Source: Microcoleus sp. FACHB-61 (GTDB lineage: Bacteria; Cyanobacteriota; Cyanobacteriia; Cyanobacteriales; Microcoleaceae). Taken from it: a DNA stretch of 64,000 bases. Every line of letters starts with the position of its first letter. Position 1 is the first letter of the stretch. The DNA is taken from positions 62,001-126,000 of the forward strand of contig JACJNY010000070.1 in assembly GCA_014695295.1 (NCBI GenBank), written 5' to 3'. Positions 8,449 through 17,753 of the stretch are shown piece after piece. Below the pieces are notes generated by a model, which worked only from the letters and a program-made list of their open reading frames with translations, did no database searches and was not told the DNA's origin. The position numbers and the translations under genes are program-made.

Positions 8449-9408
8449 TACCGTCAAAACTCTACCGGCCCACCGTTCATCCCAACTTAACAACACAAGC
8501 GCTGCATTGTCAGATTGTCGGGACGGATACGGCTCATGGTTGAAATGACCGATTTTGGTTGATAAACCGGGTTGTTTAGCCAAAATCCTGCGTTGAGTGC
8601 GAGGGATTTCGGTGGAAAAATTAAGGTGATGAGCCTCAAGAGTCCGTGGGGGAAAGTGTTGGGACTCACTTTGGATTGAAGGCGGCCTCCAGCGTGCGCG
8701 GGCTTGCTTTGAAAGCCTGCGAAAAAATTTTGATTTCTGGGGAACTATTGGCGAAAATCAAAAGTCAGGTCAATTACAGTGTACTTAAAAGTCGCAACTC
8801 AGTTCCAGCCCCATTGCCGGCGCTCGAACTTCCAGGCGATCGACAGTGCCAAGAGTCCGGTGCGATTTGTCAGTCTGGATAGCATACTCCGATTAAAAAT
8901 GGTTTATGTGTATTTCCTGGCTATTGTGTTAAATAATGACTAGCCACATCGAAGCTCGGTATGGTACACTCACAAACGTTTAGCTGAAATATTTTGGTCT
9001 TAGAGGAGGCAGGGAGTAGTGGAGTCGAAAGTCCAAAGCAGGAAACAACCGATATTTGCTGCTCAAGGAATACAGGATTCAACTTGCGATCCCGACCTCC
9101 TTACGGACAATTTAAATTACATGACAACTTATGGCAGCCGGGTCAATTAGGGTCTCAACCAATGTCCGGTTTCATTGGCTAAAAGCTTCAAAAAAAATAG
9201 TTGTACTCATTTGAAAAATAGGGTGCTGCTCCACCCAAATTTACGCCTGTGGACAAGTAGGAGCCGACTCCCTTGGTAGAAGCAGGAAGCAGACCGTCTA
9301 GAAACTACTTCTAGTTGAATGGTGGAGCTTAGATAAGCTTAGCCCGGTTTTGTATAGCAGAGAAAAGTGTATTGTAGAAAAGTGATTCATCCTTTAGGAG
9401 GAGTGTAA

Positions 9409-10272
9409 ATGACACAGGTAACTAACCCAACACAACCAGCAAGTTCACAACCTGGAGCTGGCGGTGGCTCAAACATTATCGGCATCCAACCCGAAAACAG
9501 GTTGAACGGCACCCCCGGCAACGATATCATCTTGACTTTTGGGGGCAATGATGTCGTCGCCGGTGGCTCTGGCAACGACCTGATTTTATCGGGCGGCGGC
9601 AATGACAGTGTCGGCGGCGGCGACGGCAACGATAGCATCATTTCAGGCAGCGGCAACGATGTGGTCGCTGGCGCCACCGGCGATGATTTAATTTTTGGCG
9701 GTAAAGGGAATGACCTCGTAGACGGCGGTGATGGCAATGACGTGGTTTCTGGCGACAGAGGCAACGACACCGTACTCGGCGGAGCTGGGAGCGATACAGT
9801 CTTTGGTGGCCAAGGTAGTGATATTGTCGACGGCGGCGACGGCAACGACAGCCTGTTCGGCGGTAAAGAAAACGATACTGTCAATGGCGGTTCGGGCAAT
9901 GACTTTATCTCTGGCGACAGAGGAAGTGATGTGCTCACGGGCGGTGCTGGCAGCGATACGTTCTTCTTCGCGAGTGCTGGTGGTGGCGATTTTGGCGTAG
10001 ACACGATCACTGACTTTGCCCCAGGCGAAGATAAGATCCGCTTGAGGCCGGGCGGTGTGTTCTCTGCTTTGGGCAGCGGCAACTTGGATGCCAGCGAGTT
10101 TGTCGTCGTTTCTGGTTTCAACGCAGCCAACGCAGGAGCAACCGGGACGAACAAGTTGGTCTACGACCCAACAAGCGGTACGTTGTTCTTCAACGGCACC
10201 AACGGAGTGCTAACTGTGGCTCAGTTGCAGCCTGGCCTGACAATTACCTCGAACAACTTCGAGTTGTTCTAA
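9409..10272 (+). CDS. RTX (hemolysin-type calcium-binding repeat) protein
   Basis: A 287-residue acidic, glycine-rich protein. From about residue 33 to 190 it consists of nonapeptide GGxGxDxhx repeats (for example GGNDVVAGGSGND, GGDGNDVVSGDRGND), which bind Ca2+ and fold as a beta roll. The C-terminal region DTITDFAPGEDKIRL is the conserved module that follows RTX blocks, and the last residues (NNFELF) resemble type I secretion signals. It is therefore likely secreted by an ABC exporter; no exporter is in the window and there is no Sec signal. A strong AGGAGG at 9396-9401 precedes the ATG. No enzyme domain is present, so a surface or matrix role is inferred. It lies upstream of the glycan operon, but 545 bp away. 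Confidence 0.92.
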   Translation: MTQVTNPTQPASSQPGAGGGSNIIGIQPENRLNGTPGNDIILTFGGNDVVAGGSGNDLILSGGGNDSVGGGDGNDSIISGSGNDVVAGATGDDLIFGGKGNDLVDGGDGNDVVSGDRGNDTVLGGAGSDTVFGGQGSDIVDGGDGNDSLFGGKENDTVNGGSGNDFISGDRGSDVLTGGAGSDTFFFASAGGGDFGVDTITDFAPGEDKIRLRPGGVFSALGSGNLDASEFVVVSGFNAANAGATGTNKLVYDPTSGTLFFNGTNGVLTVAQLQPGLTITSNNFELF

Positions 10273-10817
10273 AACAACTGGCAGTTGTGGGGCAGCACCG
10301 GATAACATCTGGGGCTGTTCTCACACTACTGGAAGTCTTGGAAGCTTTCAACTTCATTCTGCCTGCGGCGGATCGAAGTTGAAAGCTTTAATGTAGAGAC
10401 ACGACTTACGCACGCGGAGTCAGAAACCCGGTTTCTTGGTAAATACTTCGCTAGGAAACCTAAGATAGAGCAGATGCCAGATTAATTAAGTACACCTCGG
10501 AAACCCGGAGGGCGCGCGCTCTTGGCACCGCCCCGGAGCGAAACCAGTTTTTTGTACCTCATTTACCAGCAAAAGTGGCGTATATCGTAAAAATGGGGTT
10601 TATGAGGCTTGAGTCTCAGAAGCAAAAGAAAGTAGGAAGTAAAACGCGGAAATTGATGTCAACTTAAGGTCAAGCGTAAAAATTTTAACGATTTATTAGT
10701 GAAATTAATAGATGGCCCGATCGCATAAAATATAAATAGTCTGAAAATATCAAACTTTCAATTCAAAATTTATCGGGTTTACTGAAGCGGTAAAGTAACC
10801 GCAACTGCTGGCGATCA
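10273..10817. other. Spacer between RTX gene and TPR operon
   Basis: This 545-bp stretch holds the hairpin at 10342-10388, a partial family B repeat (AGAAACCCGGTTTCTTGGTAAA at 10422-10443) and an AT-rich tail from 10660 that must contain the operon promoter. No gene is seen. Confidence 0.45.
10342..10388 (+). terminator. Hairpin after the RTX gene, possible terminator
   Basis: A 14-bp perfect stem (AAGCTTTCAACTTC at 10342-10355 with its complement at 10375-10388) and a 19-nt loop lie 70 bp after the stop. The following bases are not T-rich, so termination is uncertain; it could instead stabilise the 3' end of the mRNA. Confidence 0.5.
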
Positions 10818-13637
10818 ATGAACACTCAAGAATATATCCGGCAAGCCCAAGTTTATTTGAACAGCGGGAAGTTAACTGAGGCGATCGATTTTTGTAAAAG
10901 GGCGATCGAACTTCAACCATTTTCGCCCTCTGCTTACACCACTTTAGGCGAAATCCTCGAAGCTCAAGGCGATCCGACGGCGGCAAGAGACGCTTTTGTG
11001 CAAGCTTTGGAGATTTCGCCGCAGTTTTTTCGGGCTCATGCTTATTTGGGTCAACTTTACAGCGACTATTGCTGGCTGGATGAGGCGGTTTTTCACTACC
11101 GGCAAGCTCTGGATTTGAAACCAGACTGGCCGGAAGTTCATTATAACTTGGGAAATGTTTTTCACAAGCAGGGTAATTTGTTGGGGGCGATCGACTGTTA
11201 CCGAAAGGCGATCGCTCTTAACCCCAATTATCTACTTGCTTTCTACAATCTGGCTGTGGTTTTAGATGAAAATAATCAGCTCGAAGCGGCAATTGATACC
11301 TACCGACAGGTGATTGCTCTGAAGCCGGATTACGTGGAAGCTTACAGCAATTTGGGTGCGATGCTGCTGAAGGACGATCGCGCTGCTGAGGCGATCGACC
11401 TTTACCAACGGGCGATCGAGATTAAGCCAGATTGGGCGACGCTGCACAATAATTTGGGTCAAGCGTTGCTCAACAAACATCCCGATCGGGCGATCGCATC
11501 TTACCTCACAGCTATTGAGTTGCAGCCGGACATGGTTTTGGCTCACTACAATCTGGGGAAAGCGTGGCAAATACAGGGAGAACATTCGGCGGCGGTTGCT
11601 TGTTTCGATCGCGCGATCGAACTCGATCCCGAACATATTTCGGGCTATACAGACGCCGGGTTTTCTCTGATGGTTGTGGGTCAAGTTGCGGAAGCCATGC
11701 CTTATTTTAAGCGGGCGATCGCTCTGAAACCTGATTTTGTTGAGGCTTACTGCCGTTTGGGAGAGAGGCGCAGAGTTGCTGCTGTAGAAGATGATGAATT
11801 GTCAAGGGCGATCGCTGCGTGCGATCGATTTCTCACAGCATTGATGGGAAGTTCGGCAACGGATGTCACCGATGTCACTGATATCACGGATGTCACTGAT
11901 TTAAGGGATTTAAAAGTAAATAAAAAAGATGGTGCGGCTAGATATTTGTCCAGCGCAGAGCGCGAATTGCCTGTTGCTGAAATCTGCGATAATTTAGCCG
12001 AAATTTACTTGCATTTGGGAAATGCTTTAACAGAGTACGGCGGACACGAATCTGCCGCCGCTTATTATCAAAAAGCATTGCAAATTCAGCCACAAAATGC
12101 AGAGATTTACTGGCGGGTGGGAAATTCCTTAGCCCAGCAACACCGGATAATTGCAGCAATTGCAGTTTACCGCATGGCTTTGACGATTCAACCTGCTTTA
12201 CCGCAGGTTTATTTTGAGTTGGCTAAACTGCTGGAAAAACAGGGGCACTGGGAACGGGCGATCGATTATTATCAAAAGGTTTTAGAGTTGCAACTGCACG
12301 GGTATGGGGAGCAGAAAGAGTGGAAAAAACAGAGTTTTATCTCGCCAGAGCGCAATTCTATAGAACCTCCTCACGGTATTTATTTATCGATTTGGGATTG
12401 GCTGCTTAATGCTAAGTTGGATGCGGGCAATTATGTGGAAATAGTTTGGAAATCTGCACCAGAAGCTTGTGCCAAAAATATTCATAATTCCAAATTTGCG
12501 CTCACAAATTCGCAAGTGGGAAATGCCGATTGTACAGGTTTAACTTGCGGGCTGTGTTTGCAGAGGCTTTCTAAGTGGTTCGATCCGGTGCATTTGGGTT
12601 GGGGAGTTTGCCGTTTGTCCAACTTGCAACCGCTACCTGTGGAGTCGCCAAAGACTTTTGTGGCACAGATTCCCAACGGGCGAGCTTGGATTGTTCCGCA
12701 AGAAAATTATTGGATGGTTTGCAAGGCGATCGCTGTAATTACTCCTGACAATTATTTGTTGGCTGATGTGTCGAGAGATTATCCGGGGTTTTTGCCGGGA
12801 TGCGAAAAGCATGATGTTAGAAAACACAGCGTTTTTCAGTTAGAATCCTTTCCAGATTTAAAGCAAATTGACGGTAGCGTGGCGGTGCTTTCGGGTTTGT
12901 CGGGAAATGTCTATTTTCACTGGATGGTTGATGTTTTGCCTAGAATAGAATTGCTGCGGCTCAGCGGTAGGGATTTGGCGGAAATTGATTGGTTTTTGGT
13001 GAATAGTTGTCAGCACCAATTCCAGCGGGAAAGTCTAAGAGTTTTGGGCATTCCCGAAGAGAAAGTCTTGGAGAGCGATCGGTTGCCTCATATTCAAGCA
13101 ACAGAGTTAATTGTGCCGTCTTTTGCGGGATATTTGGGCTGGCCTCCTGGGTGGGCGATGGATTTTTTGAGGCGCGAGTTTCTCAAGGGAATTATACCTA
13201 GTTCGAGCTATCCCAAACGCATTTATATCAGCCGCAGCAAAGCGAGATATCGCAGAGTTTTAAACGAGGAAGATGTGGTTGACGTTTTGGAGCAATTTGG
13301 CTTTGTTTCTATTTGGCCTGAGTCGATGTCTTTGGCAGAGCAAATTGCTCATTTTTACCACGCTGAGGTGATAGTTGCTGCCCACGGCAGCGGCTTGACA
13401 AATACGATTTTTTGTCGCCAAGGAACTAAAGTAATTGAGTTGGTGTCACCTCACTATATCAGCCATTATTACTGGGGAAGCAGTCAATATTTGCAGTTGG
13501 AACATTACTTTTTAGCGGGCGAGGCTTTTGAATGCTATCCTGTTAGACAGTTGATGTATCAGAATTCGCTGACTGAGGATATTTTGGTGAACTTGAGTTC
13601 GCTGAAAAGGATGGTTGAAGTGGTGCGTTTGGGTTAG
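10818..13637 (+). CDS. TPR protein with C-terminal family 61 glycosyltransferase (DUF563)
   Basis: A 939-residue fusion. Residues 1-310 hold about eight tetratricopeptide repeats (for example AIDCYRKAIALNPNYLLAFY), and a second TPR block lies at about 395-490. The C-terminal third is a GT61/DUF563 domain: FHWMVDVLPRIELL near 700, YISRSKARYRRVLNEEDV near 810 and AAHGSGLTNTIFC near 855, the usual signature. The predicted role is sugar transfer onto a glycan or protein, with the TPR arm as acceptor or partner platform. It has no signal peptide. A 9-bp repeat block at 11848-11908 is inserted in frame between the TPR blocks and encodes a TDVTDVTDITDVTD stretch. It is first of three co-directional TPR-enzyme genes and ends 24 bp before the next start. 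Confidence 0.92.
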   Translation: MNTQEYIRQAQVYLNSGKLTEAIDFCKRAIELQPFSPSAYTTLGEILEAQGDPTAARDAFVQALEISPQFFRAHAYLGQLYSDYCWLDEAVFHYRQALDLKPDWPEVHYNLGNVFHKQGNLLGAIDCYRKAIALNPNYLLAFYNLAVVLDENNQLEAAIDTYRQVIALKPDYVEAYSNLGAMLLKDDRAAEAIDLYQRAIEIKPDWATLHNNLGQALLNKHPDRAIASYLTAIELQPDMVLAHYNLGKAWQIQGEHSAAVACFDRAIELDPEHISGYTDAGFSLMVVGQVAEAMPYFKRAIALKPDFVEAYCRLGERRRVAAVEDDELSRAIAACDRFLTALMGSSATDVTDVTDITDVTDLRDLKVNKKDGAARYLSSAERELPVAEICDNLAEIYLHLGNALTEYGGHESAAAYYQKALQIQPQNAEIYWRVGNSLAQQHRIIAAIAVYRMALTIQPALPQVYFELAKLLEKQGHWERAIDYYQKVLELQLHGYGEQKEWKKQSFISPERNSIEPPHGIYLSIWDWLLNAKLDAGNYVEIVWKSAPEACAKNIHNSKFALTNSQVGNADCTGLTCGLCLQRLSKWFDPVHLGWGVCRLSNLQPLPVESPKTFVAQIPNGRAWIVPQENYWMVCKAIAVITPDNYLLADVSRDYPGFLPGCEKHDVRKHSVFQLESFPDLKQIDGSVAVLSGLSGNVYFHWMVDVLPRIELLRLSGRDLAEIDWFLVNSCQHQFQRESLRVLGIPEEKVLESDRLPHIQATELIVPSFAGYLGWPPGWAMDFLRREFLKGIIPSSSYPKRIYISRSKARYRRVLNEEDVVDVLEQFGFVSIWPESMSLAEQIAHFYHAEVIVAAHGSGLTNTIFCRQGTKVIELVSPHYISHYYWGSSQYLQLEHYFLAGEAFECYPVRQLMYQNSLTEDILVNLSSLKRMVEVVRLG
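11848..11908 (+). repeat. 9-bp tandem repeat (family E) inserted in frame inside the TPR-GT61 gene
   Basis: GGAAGTTCGGCAACGGATGT is followed by four GAT-GTC-AC(C/T/G)-type 9-mers. The same leader and 9-mers occur, non-coding, in the spacers at 33843-34110 and 60520-60565. Here the unit length of nine keeps the frame open and adds roughly 20 residues of TDV repeats between two TPR blocks. Confidence 0.85.
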
Positions 13638-13661
13638 TTGGCGTCTGGAGTAAGTTTAATT

Positions 13662-16600
13662 ATGCCCTCGATTGAGAAGATGGAAAAAGCAGCGGTTGAT
13701 TTGAATCGGCAAGCAGAAGTTTATTTAGCCGAAGGAAAGTTGAATGAGGCAGTTGCTGCTTGCGAGTTAGCCTTGAAAATTGAACCGAATTTGTCTACAG
13801 CTTGCCAGACGCTGGGAAAGGTGATGCAGGTTCGAGGTGAAATCGAGCAAGCTAAGCATTGGTATGAAACGGCGCTCGATCATAATCCAAATTTGCCGGA
13901 AGTTTACGCTAATCTCGGCAGTTTGTATTCTCAAGAAAAACAGTGGGAAAAGGCGATCGCCAATTGTGAAAAAGCGATTTCGCTAGCGCCGAATTTTGCT
14001 GCTGTTTACCGACAGTTGGCGAGAATTTGGACGCAGTTAGAGAAGCGAGAAGAGGCGGCAGAGTGTTGGTATCAAGCTTTTAATATCGAACCGAATTGGG
14101 CAACTGCTGACGAGCACGTTACTCTGGGAAATAGTTTAGTTGAATTGGGAAAGTTCGATCGCGCTATTGAGTGTTATTCGCGGGCAGTTGGGTTAAACCC
14201 GAAGCTGGCAACAGCTTATCACAATTTGGGGGAAATGCTGGTTGGTCAGAAGCGGTGGGATGAGGCGATCGCCAATTACCGACAAGCCATTGCCATCAAT
14301 CCAAATTCGTTTGAATCTTACCACAGTTTGGGTAAAACTTGGGCGGAGCGAGGAGAATTCGATCGGGCGATCGCCTGTTACAACAAAAGCCTCGAAATCA
14401 ATCCCAACTACGCTCGTGCTTACGTGGGTTTAGGTAATGTTTTCGCGCAAAAGCAGGACTTTGATGCAGCCATTAAATGTTACCGTCAGACTCTGGAAAT
14501 TAATGATAATTCCTACTGGGCATACAATTGCTTAGGGGACGCTTTGGCTCAAAAACAACTGTGGCCCGAAGCTATTAGTTGCTACCGCAAAGCTATTGAA
14601 ATAAATCCAAATATTCCTTGGTTTTATGTCAATTTGGGAATTGCCTTCACCTGCGAAAAATCCTGGGATGAAGCTGTGGCTGCTTTCCTGCACGCGGTTC
14701 AGATTGAGCCGAATTTGACGGGAATCAATCAGAGGTTGGGATATGTTTTGCGGAAGCGCAGCGAATCGGGTTTAGACAGCACAAGCGAAACTTATTGTCA
14801 AGCTATTGAGGTACTTGCAAGCGGGAAAATTTACCACAGCTTGCTGGGAATTGAGTTAGATGGAGCGGAGTTTTATATAAATTTAGGCAACAGTTTAGCG
14901 AAACAGAAGCAGTTGGAAGGTGCGATCGTATTTTATAGCATGGCACTGCAAATTGAACCCAATGCTGCGGAAGTTGTCGCTCAACTGGATAATGTGCGGG
15001 CGAAACAACAGGAGTTATACGCACAAATTGCCGCTTACCGCCACCAAATTGAACTCGATCCGAGCAATTCTAAGCCTTACAACGACTTAGGAAATATTTT
15101 ACCCCAATTAGGCGAATTAGAAGAAGCAATTATTTGCCACCAAAAAGCAAGCGAATTGAGGGGTTGGCCTGAGTGTGCGGCGAAAGATTATCAATTTACC
15201 CAAGATTGGTTTACCCACAATATTCCTATTTGGCAACGGCATTTGCAGGAATTTACCGGAATTGCGGATTTTCAAGTTGTGGAAATCGGCAGTTTTCAAG
15301 GAATGTCGGCTTGCTGGCTGCTGGATAATATTTTAACTCATCCGACGGCAAAGATTACTTGTATTGATTTATATTTTCAACAACATTTTAAGGGCAATAT
15401 TGTTAAAACTGGAGCAGCCGATCGGGTAATTGAATTAGAAGGTTACTCTCAAGATTTGTTAGTGAATTTGACTTCGGAATATTACGAGGTTGCTTACATT
15501 GACGGGTGTCACAAACCCACCAGTGCTCTGCAAGATGCGATTTTATCTTGGAGGTTGGTGAAAGTTGGGGGACTGATGATTTTTGACGATTACGAGTTTA
15601 CGTTTCCCGACAGCCCGGAGCAAGATACTAAAATTGGGATAGATGTTTTTTTGGAGATGTTTGGAAGTCAGTTAGAAGTAGTACACAAAGGCTATCAACT
15701 GATTGTTAAAAAAATCGGCAATCAAAGTTTGGGCGAAGAGCAAACTCTGTTGTCTCTGGGTTGGGAAAAGTTGGGGGATATTGCGGCGAATTCCGGTTAT
15801 TTGGATGAGGCGAACGCCCGCTATCAAACAGCTATTAAAATTAAATCGGGCAACTACTTAACTTACCACAAGTTGGGTAAAAGTTTGCAAGCAAAAGAAA
15901 TGTTTTATGAAGCTCGGGCCGCTTACCAACGGGCGATCGAACTAAACCCTACTTTTAGTTGGGCTTACCACTTTTTGGGGGAAACTTTGCAGGCGATTGA
16001 GGAACAGGGCGAAGCCGCTGCTGCTTACCGCAAAGCTATTGAGTTAAATCCCCATTTTTGTTGGACTTACAACAATTTAGGCGATGTGCTGATGGAGCTT
16101 TCTGAGTGGGAGGAAGCTGCTGTTGCTTACCACAAGTTAGTTGAACTAAATCCCGATTTTTGTTGGTCTTACGATAGATTAGGTAAGGCTTTGATTGCAC
16201 TGGAACATTGGGAAGACGCGGCGGCGGCTTACCGCAAAGCTATTGAATTAAATTCCGATGATTGTTGGCTGTACAATAGTTTGGGAGAAGTTCTGGAATC
16301 ACAAGAAAATTGGCCCGAAGCAGCAGCGGCTTTTGGTCGTGCTATTGAGCTAGAACCTGAGCATAGTTGGCTGTACAAAAAGTTGGGCGATGCACTGCGG
16401 AATCAAGGGGAATTGGAAAGGGCGATCGCCATTTATGAAAAAGGTATCAATCTCGATCCAAAATCCTGTTGGTGTTACGAAGGATTGGGTTTGAGTTTAA
16501 TTGCCAAACAGCAGTGGGAACCTGCAATCACTAATTTAGTTCAAGCACTGCAAATTCAACCCGATTTGTTTGAAGCTTACGATAATATAGGTTATGCTCT

Positions 16601-17753
16601 GGAACAACAAGGAGAAGTCGATGAGAGCGATCGGGGAGAATACAGCAATCAAATCTTACCCTTAAGTATTCTCAAAAAATACTGTGGGTTTACAGAAGAT
16701 TTGACCGTTCCAGCAGAATCGAATCCGCACCTCACCTGCATTGACATCCATCCTGCGAGTCAAATCAATTTATCAGATTCCAAAACAATCGACAGCAGCC
16801 CCAGATTTTGGGAGCATCAAAGTCATTCCAGAAAAGCTTTTGTTGCCGTATTGCCAAACGGACGAGCTTGGGCAGATGTTGTGACTACCGCCGTGATTAC
16901 TTCAGACAATAAACTTGTTACTGATATTTCAATGGGTTGTGCTGAATTGGTAATCACTTCCGACAAATTGCCTCCCGCTGAACACGTTGATGGAAATGTG
17001 GCTTTTTTATCGGCTCGCTGGGGTGGAGCTGCTTATTTTCATTGGATGTTTGATGTGATTACGCGATTTGACCTTTTGCAGCGGAGCGGATTGATAGAAA
17101 CTATAGATAAGTTTGTTGTCAATGCCTCGGATTCTTCCTATCAAGCAGAAACTTTACATACTTTAGGAATTCCTCAAGATAAACTTTTAGAAAGTCGCTG
17201 CAATTTACACATTACAGCCGATAAATTAATAGTTCCGTCAATATCTTATAACGGCTCGGGGGCGGTTTCTAAATGGAAGTGTGAATATCTCAAACAGACA
17301 TTTTTAAATGAACAACAGCCCCTAAATACAGACTATTCAGAGCGAATTTATATCACCCGCCAACAAGCATCATATCGGCGAATCGTCAACGATGAAGAGG
17401 TAATTAAATACTTAGAAAAATTGGGGTTTCGCAGTGTCAAGCTGGAAACGATGTCGATAGCGGAACAAGCATCGTGTTTGGCTGCTGCTAAAGTAGTTGT
17501 CGCACCCCACGGAGGGGGGTTGACAAATCTAGTTTTTTGCAGTCCGGGAACTAAGGTAATTGAGATTTTTTCTCCCCTTTACGTTCCCTATTGTTATTGG
17601 ATGATTAGCAATTTGTGCAGTTTGGAACATTACTATTTAATTGGTGATTTGGTTGATGATGAAACTCAGACAAAACCTTTACATAAAAATATGCGGTTGG
17701 ATGTGAACTCGCTGGAAAAATTACTGACTATTGCAGGAGTTTTCCATGTATAA
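13662..17753 (+). CDS. TPR protein with internal methyltransferase and C-terminal family 61 glycosyltransferase
   Basis: About 1363 residues from the ATG at 13662; the frame is open to a TTG at 13638, but the ATG follows GGAG. TPRs fill about residues 5-500. A class I SAM-dependent methyltransferase of the Methyltransf_24 type follows: VVEIGSFQGMSACWLL near 537, ITCIDLYF, VAYIDGCHKPTSAL and GGLMIFDDYEF up to about 650. A second TPR block spans about 695-990. The GT61 domain is last: YFHWMFDVITRFDLL near 1122, YITRQQASYRRIVNDEEV and VAPHGGGLTNLVF. It is a paralog of the upstream gene with a methyltransferase inserted. The predicted role is methylation and glycosyl transfer on one glycan. Its stop overlaps the next start. 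Confidence 0.92.
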   Translation: MPSIEKMEKAAVDLNRQAEVYLAEGKLNEAVAACELALKIEPNLSTACQTLGKVMQVRGEIEQAKHWYETALDHNPNLPEVYANLGSLYSQEKQWEKAIANCEKAISLAPNFAAVYRQLARIWTQLEKREEAAECWYQAFNIEPNWATADEHVTLGNSLVELGKFDRAIECYSRAVGLNPKLATAYHNLGEMLVGQKRWDEAIANYRQAIAINPNSFESYHSLGKTWAERGEFDRAIACYNKSLEINPNYARAYVGLGNVFAQKQDFDAAIKCYRQTLEINDNSYWAYNCLGDALAQKQLWPEAISCYRKAIEINPNIPWFYVNLGIAFTCEKSWDEAVAAFLHAVQIEPNLTGINQRLGYVLRKRSESGLDSTSETYCQAIEVLASGKIYHSLLGIELDGAEFYINLGNSLAKQKQLEGAIVFYSMALQIEPNAAEVVAQLDNVRAKQQELYAQIAAYRHQIELDPSNSKPYNDLGNILPQLGELEEAIICHQKASELRGWPECAAKDYQFTQDWFTHNIPIWQRHLQEFTGIADFQVVEIGSFQGMSACWLLDNILTHPTAKITCIDLYFQQHFKGNIVKTGAADRVIELEGYSQDLLVNLTSEYYEVAYIDGCHKPTSALQDAILSWRLVKVGGLMIFDDYEFTFPDSPEQDTKIGIDVFLEMFGSQLEVVHKGYQLIVKKIGNQSLGEEQTLLSLGWEKLGDIAANSGYLDEANARYQTAIKIKSGNYLTYHKLGKSLQAKEMFYEARAAYQRAIELNPTFSWAYHFLGETLQAIEEQGEAAAAYRKAIELNPHFCWTYNNLGDVLMELSEWEEAAVAYHKLVELNPDFCWSYDRLGKALIALEHWEDAAAAYRKAIELNSDDCWLYNSLGEVLESQENWPEAAAAFGRAIELEPEHSWLYKKLGDALRNQGELERAIAIYEKGINLDPKSCWCYEGLGLSLIAKQQWEPAITNLVQALQIQPDLFEAYDNIGYALEQQGEVDESDRGEYSNQILPLSILKKYCGFTEDLTVPAESNPHLTCIDIHPASQINLSDSKTIDSSPRFWEHQSHSRKAFVAVLPNGRAWADVVTTAVITSDNKLVTDISMGCAELVITSDKLPPAEHVDGNVAFLSARWGGAAYFHWMFDVITRFDLLQRSGLIETIDKFVVNASDSSYQAETLHTLGIPQDKLLESRCNLHITADKLIVPSISYNGSGAVSKWKCEYLKQTFLNEQQPLNTDYSERIYITRQQASYRRIVNDEEVIKYLEKLGFRSVKLETMSIAEQASCLAAAKVVVAPHGGGLTNLVFCSPGTKVIEIFSPLYVPYCYWMISNLCSLEHYYLIGDLVDDETQTKPLHKNMRLDVNSLEKLLTIAGVFHV

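Larger units (their letters stand above)
7889..9408. other. Gene-poor spacer before the RTX gene
   Basis: About 1.5 kb without a supportable gene. It contains a family B repeat (7895-7956) and a family A repeat (8311-8448). Several short frames exist (for example 8646-8882 and 8994-9182), but they lack good starts, RBSs or recognisable motifs. The last 200 bp must hold the promoter and leader of the RTX gene; no clear promoter boxes were found. Confidence 0.45.

Noticed and set aside
8994-9182. 62-residue frame upstream of the RTX gene
   Set aside because: Starts at TTG, no RBS, no motif; kept as part of the gene-poor spacer.
9387-10154. 255-residue minus-strand frame opposite the RTX gene
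   Set aside because: Proline/serine periodicity mirrors the RTX nonapeptide repeats on the other strand; no RBS or domain.
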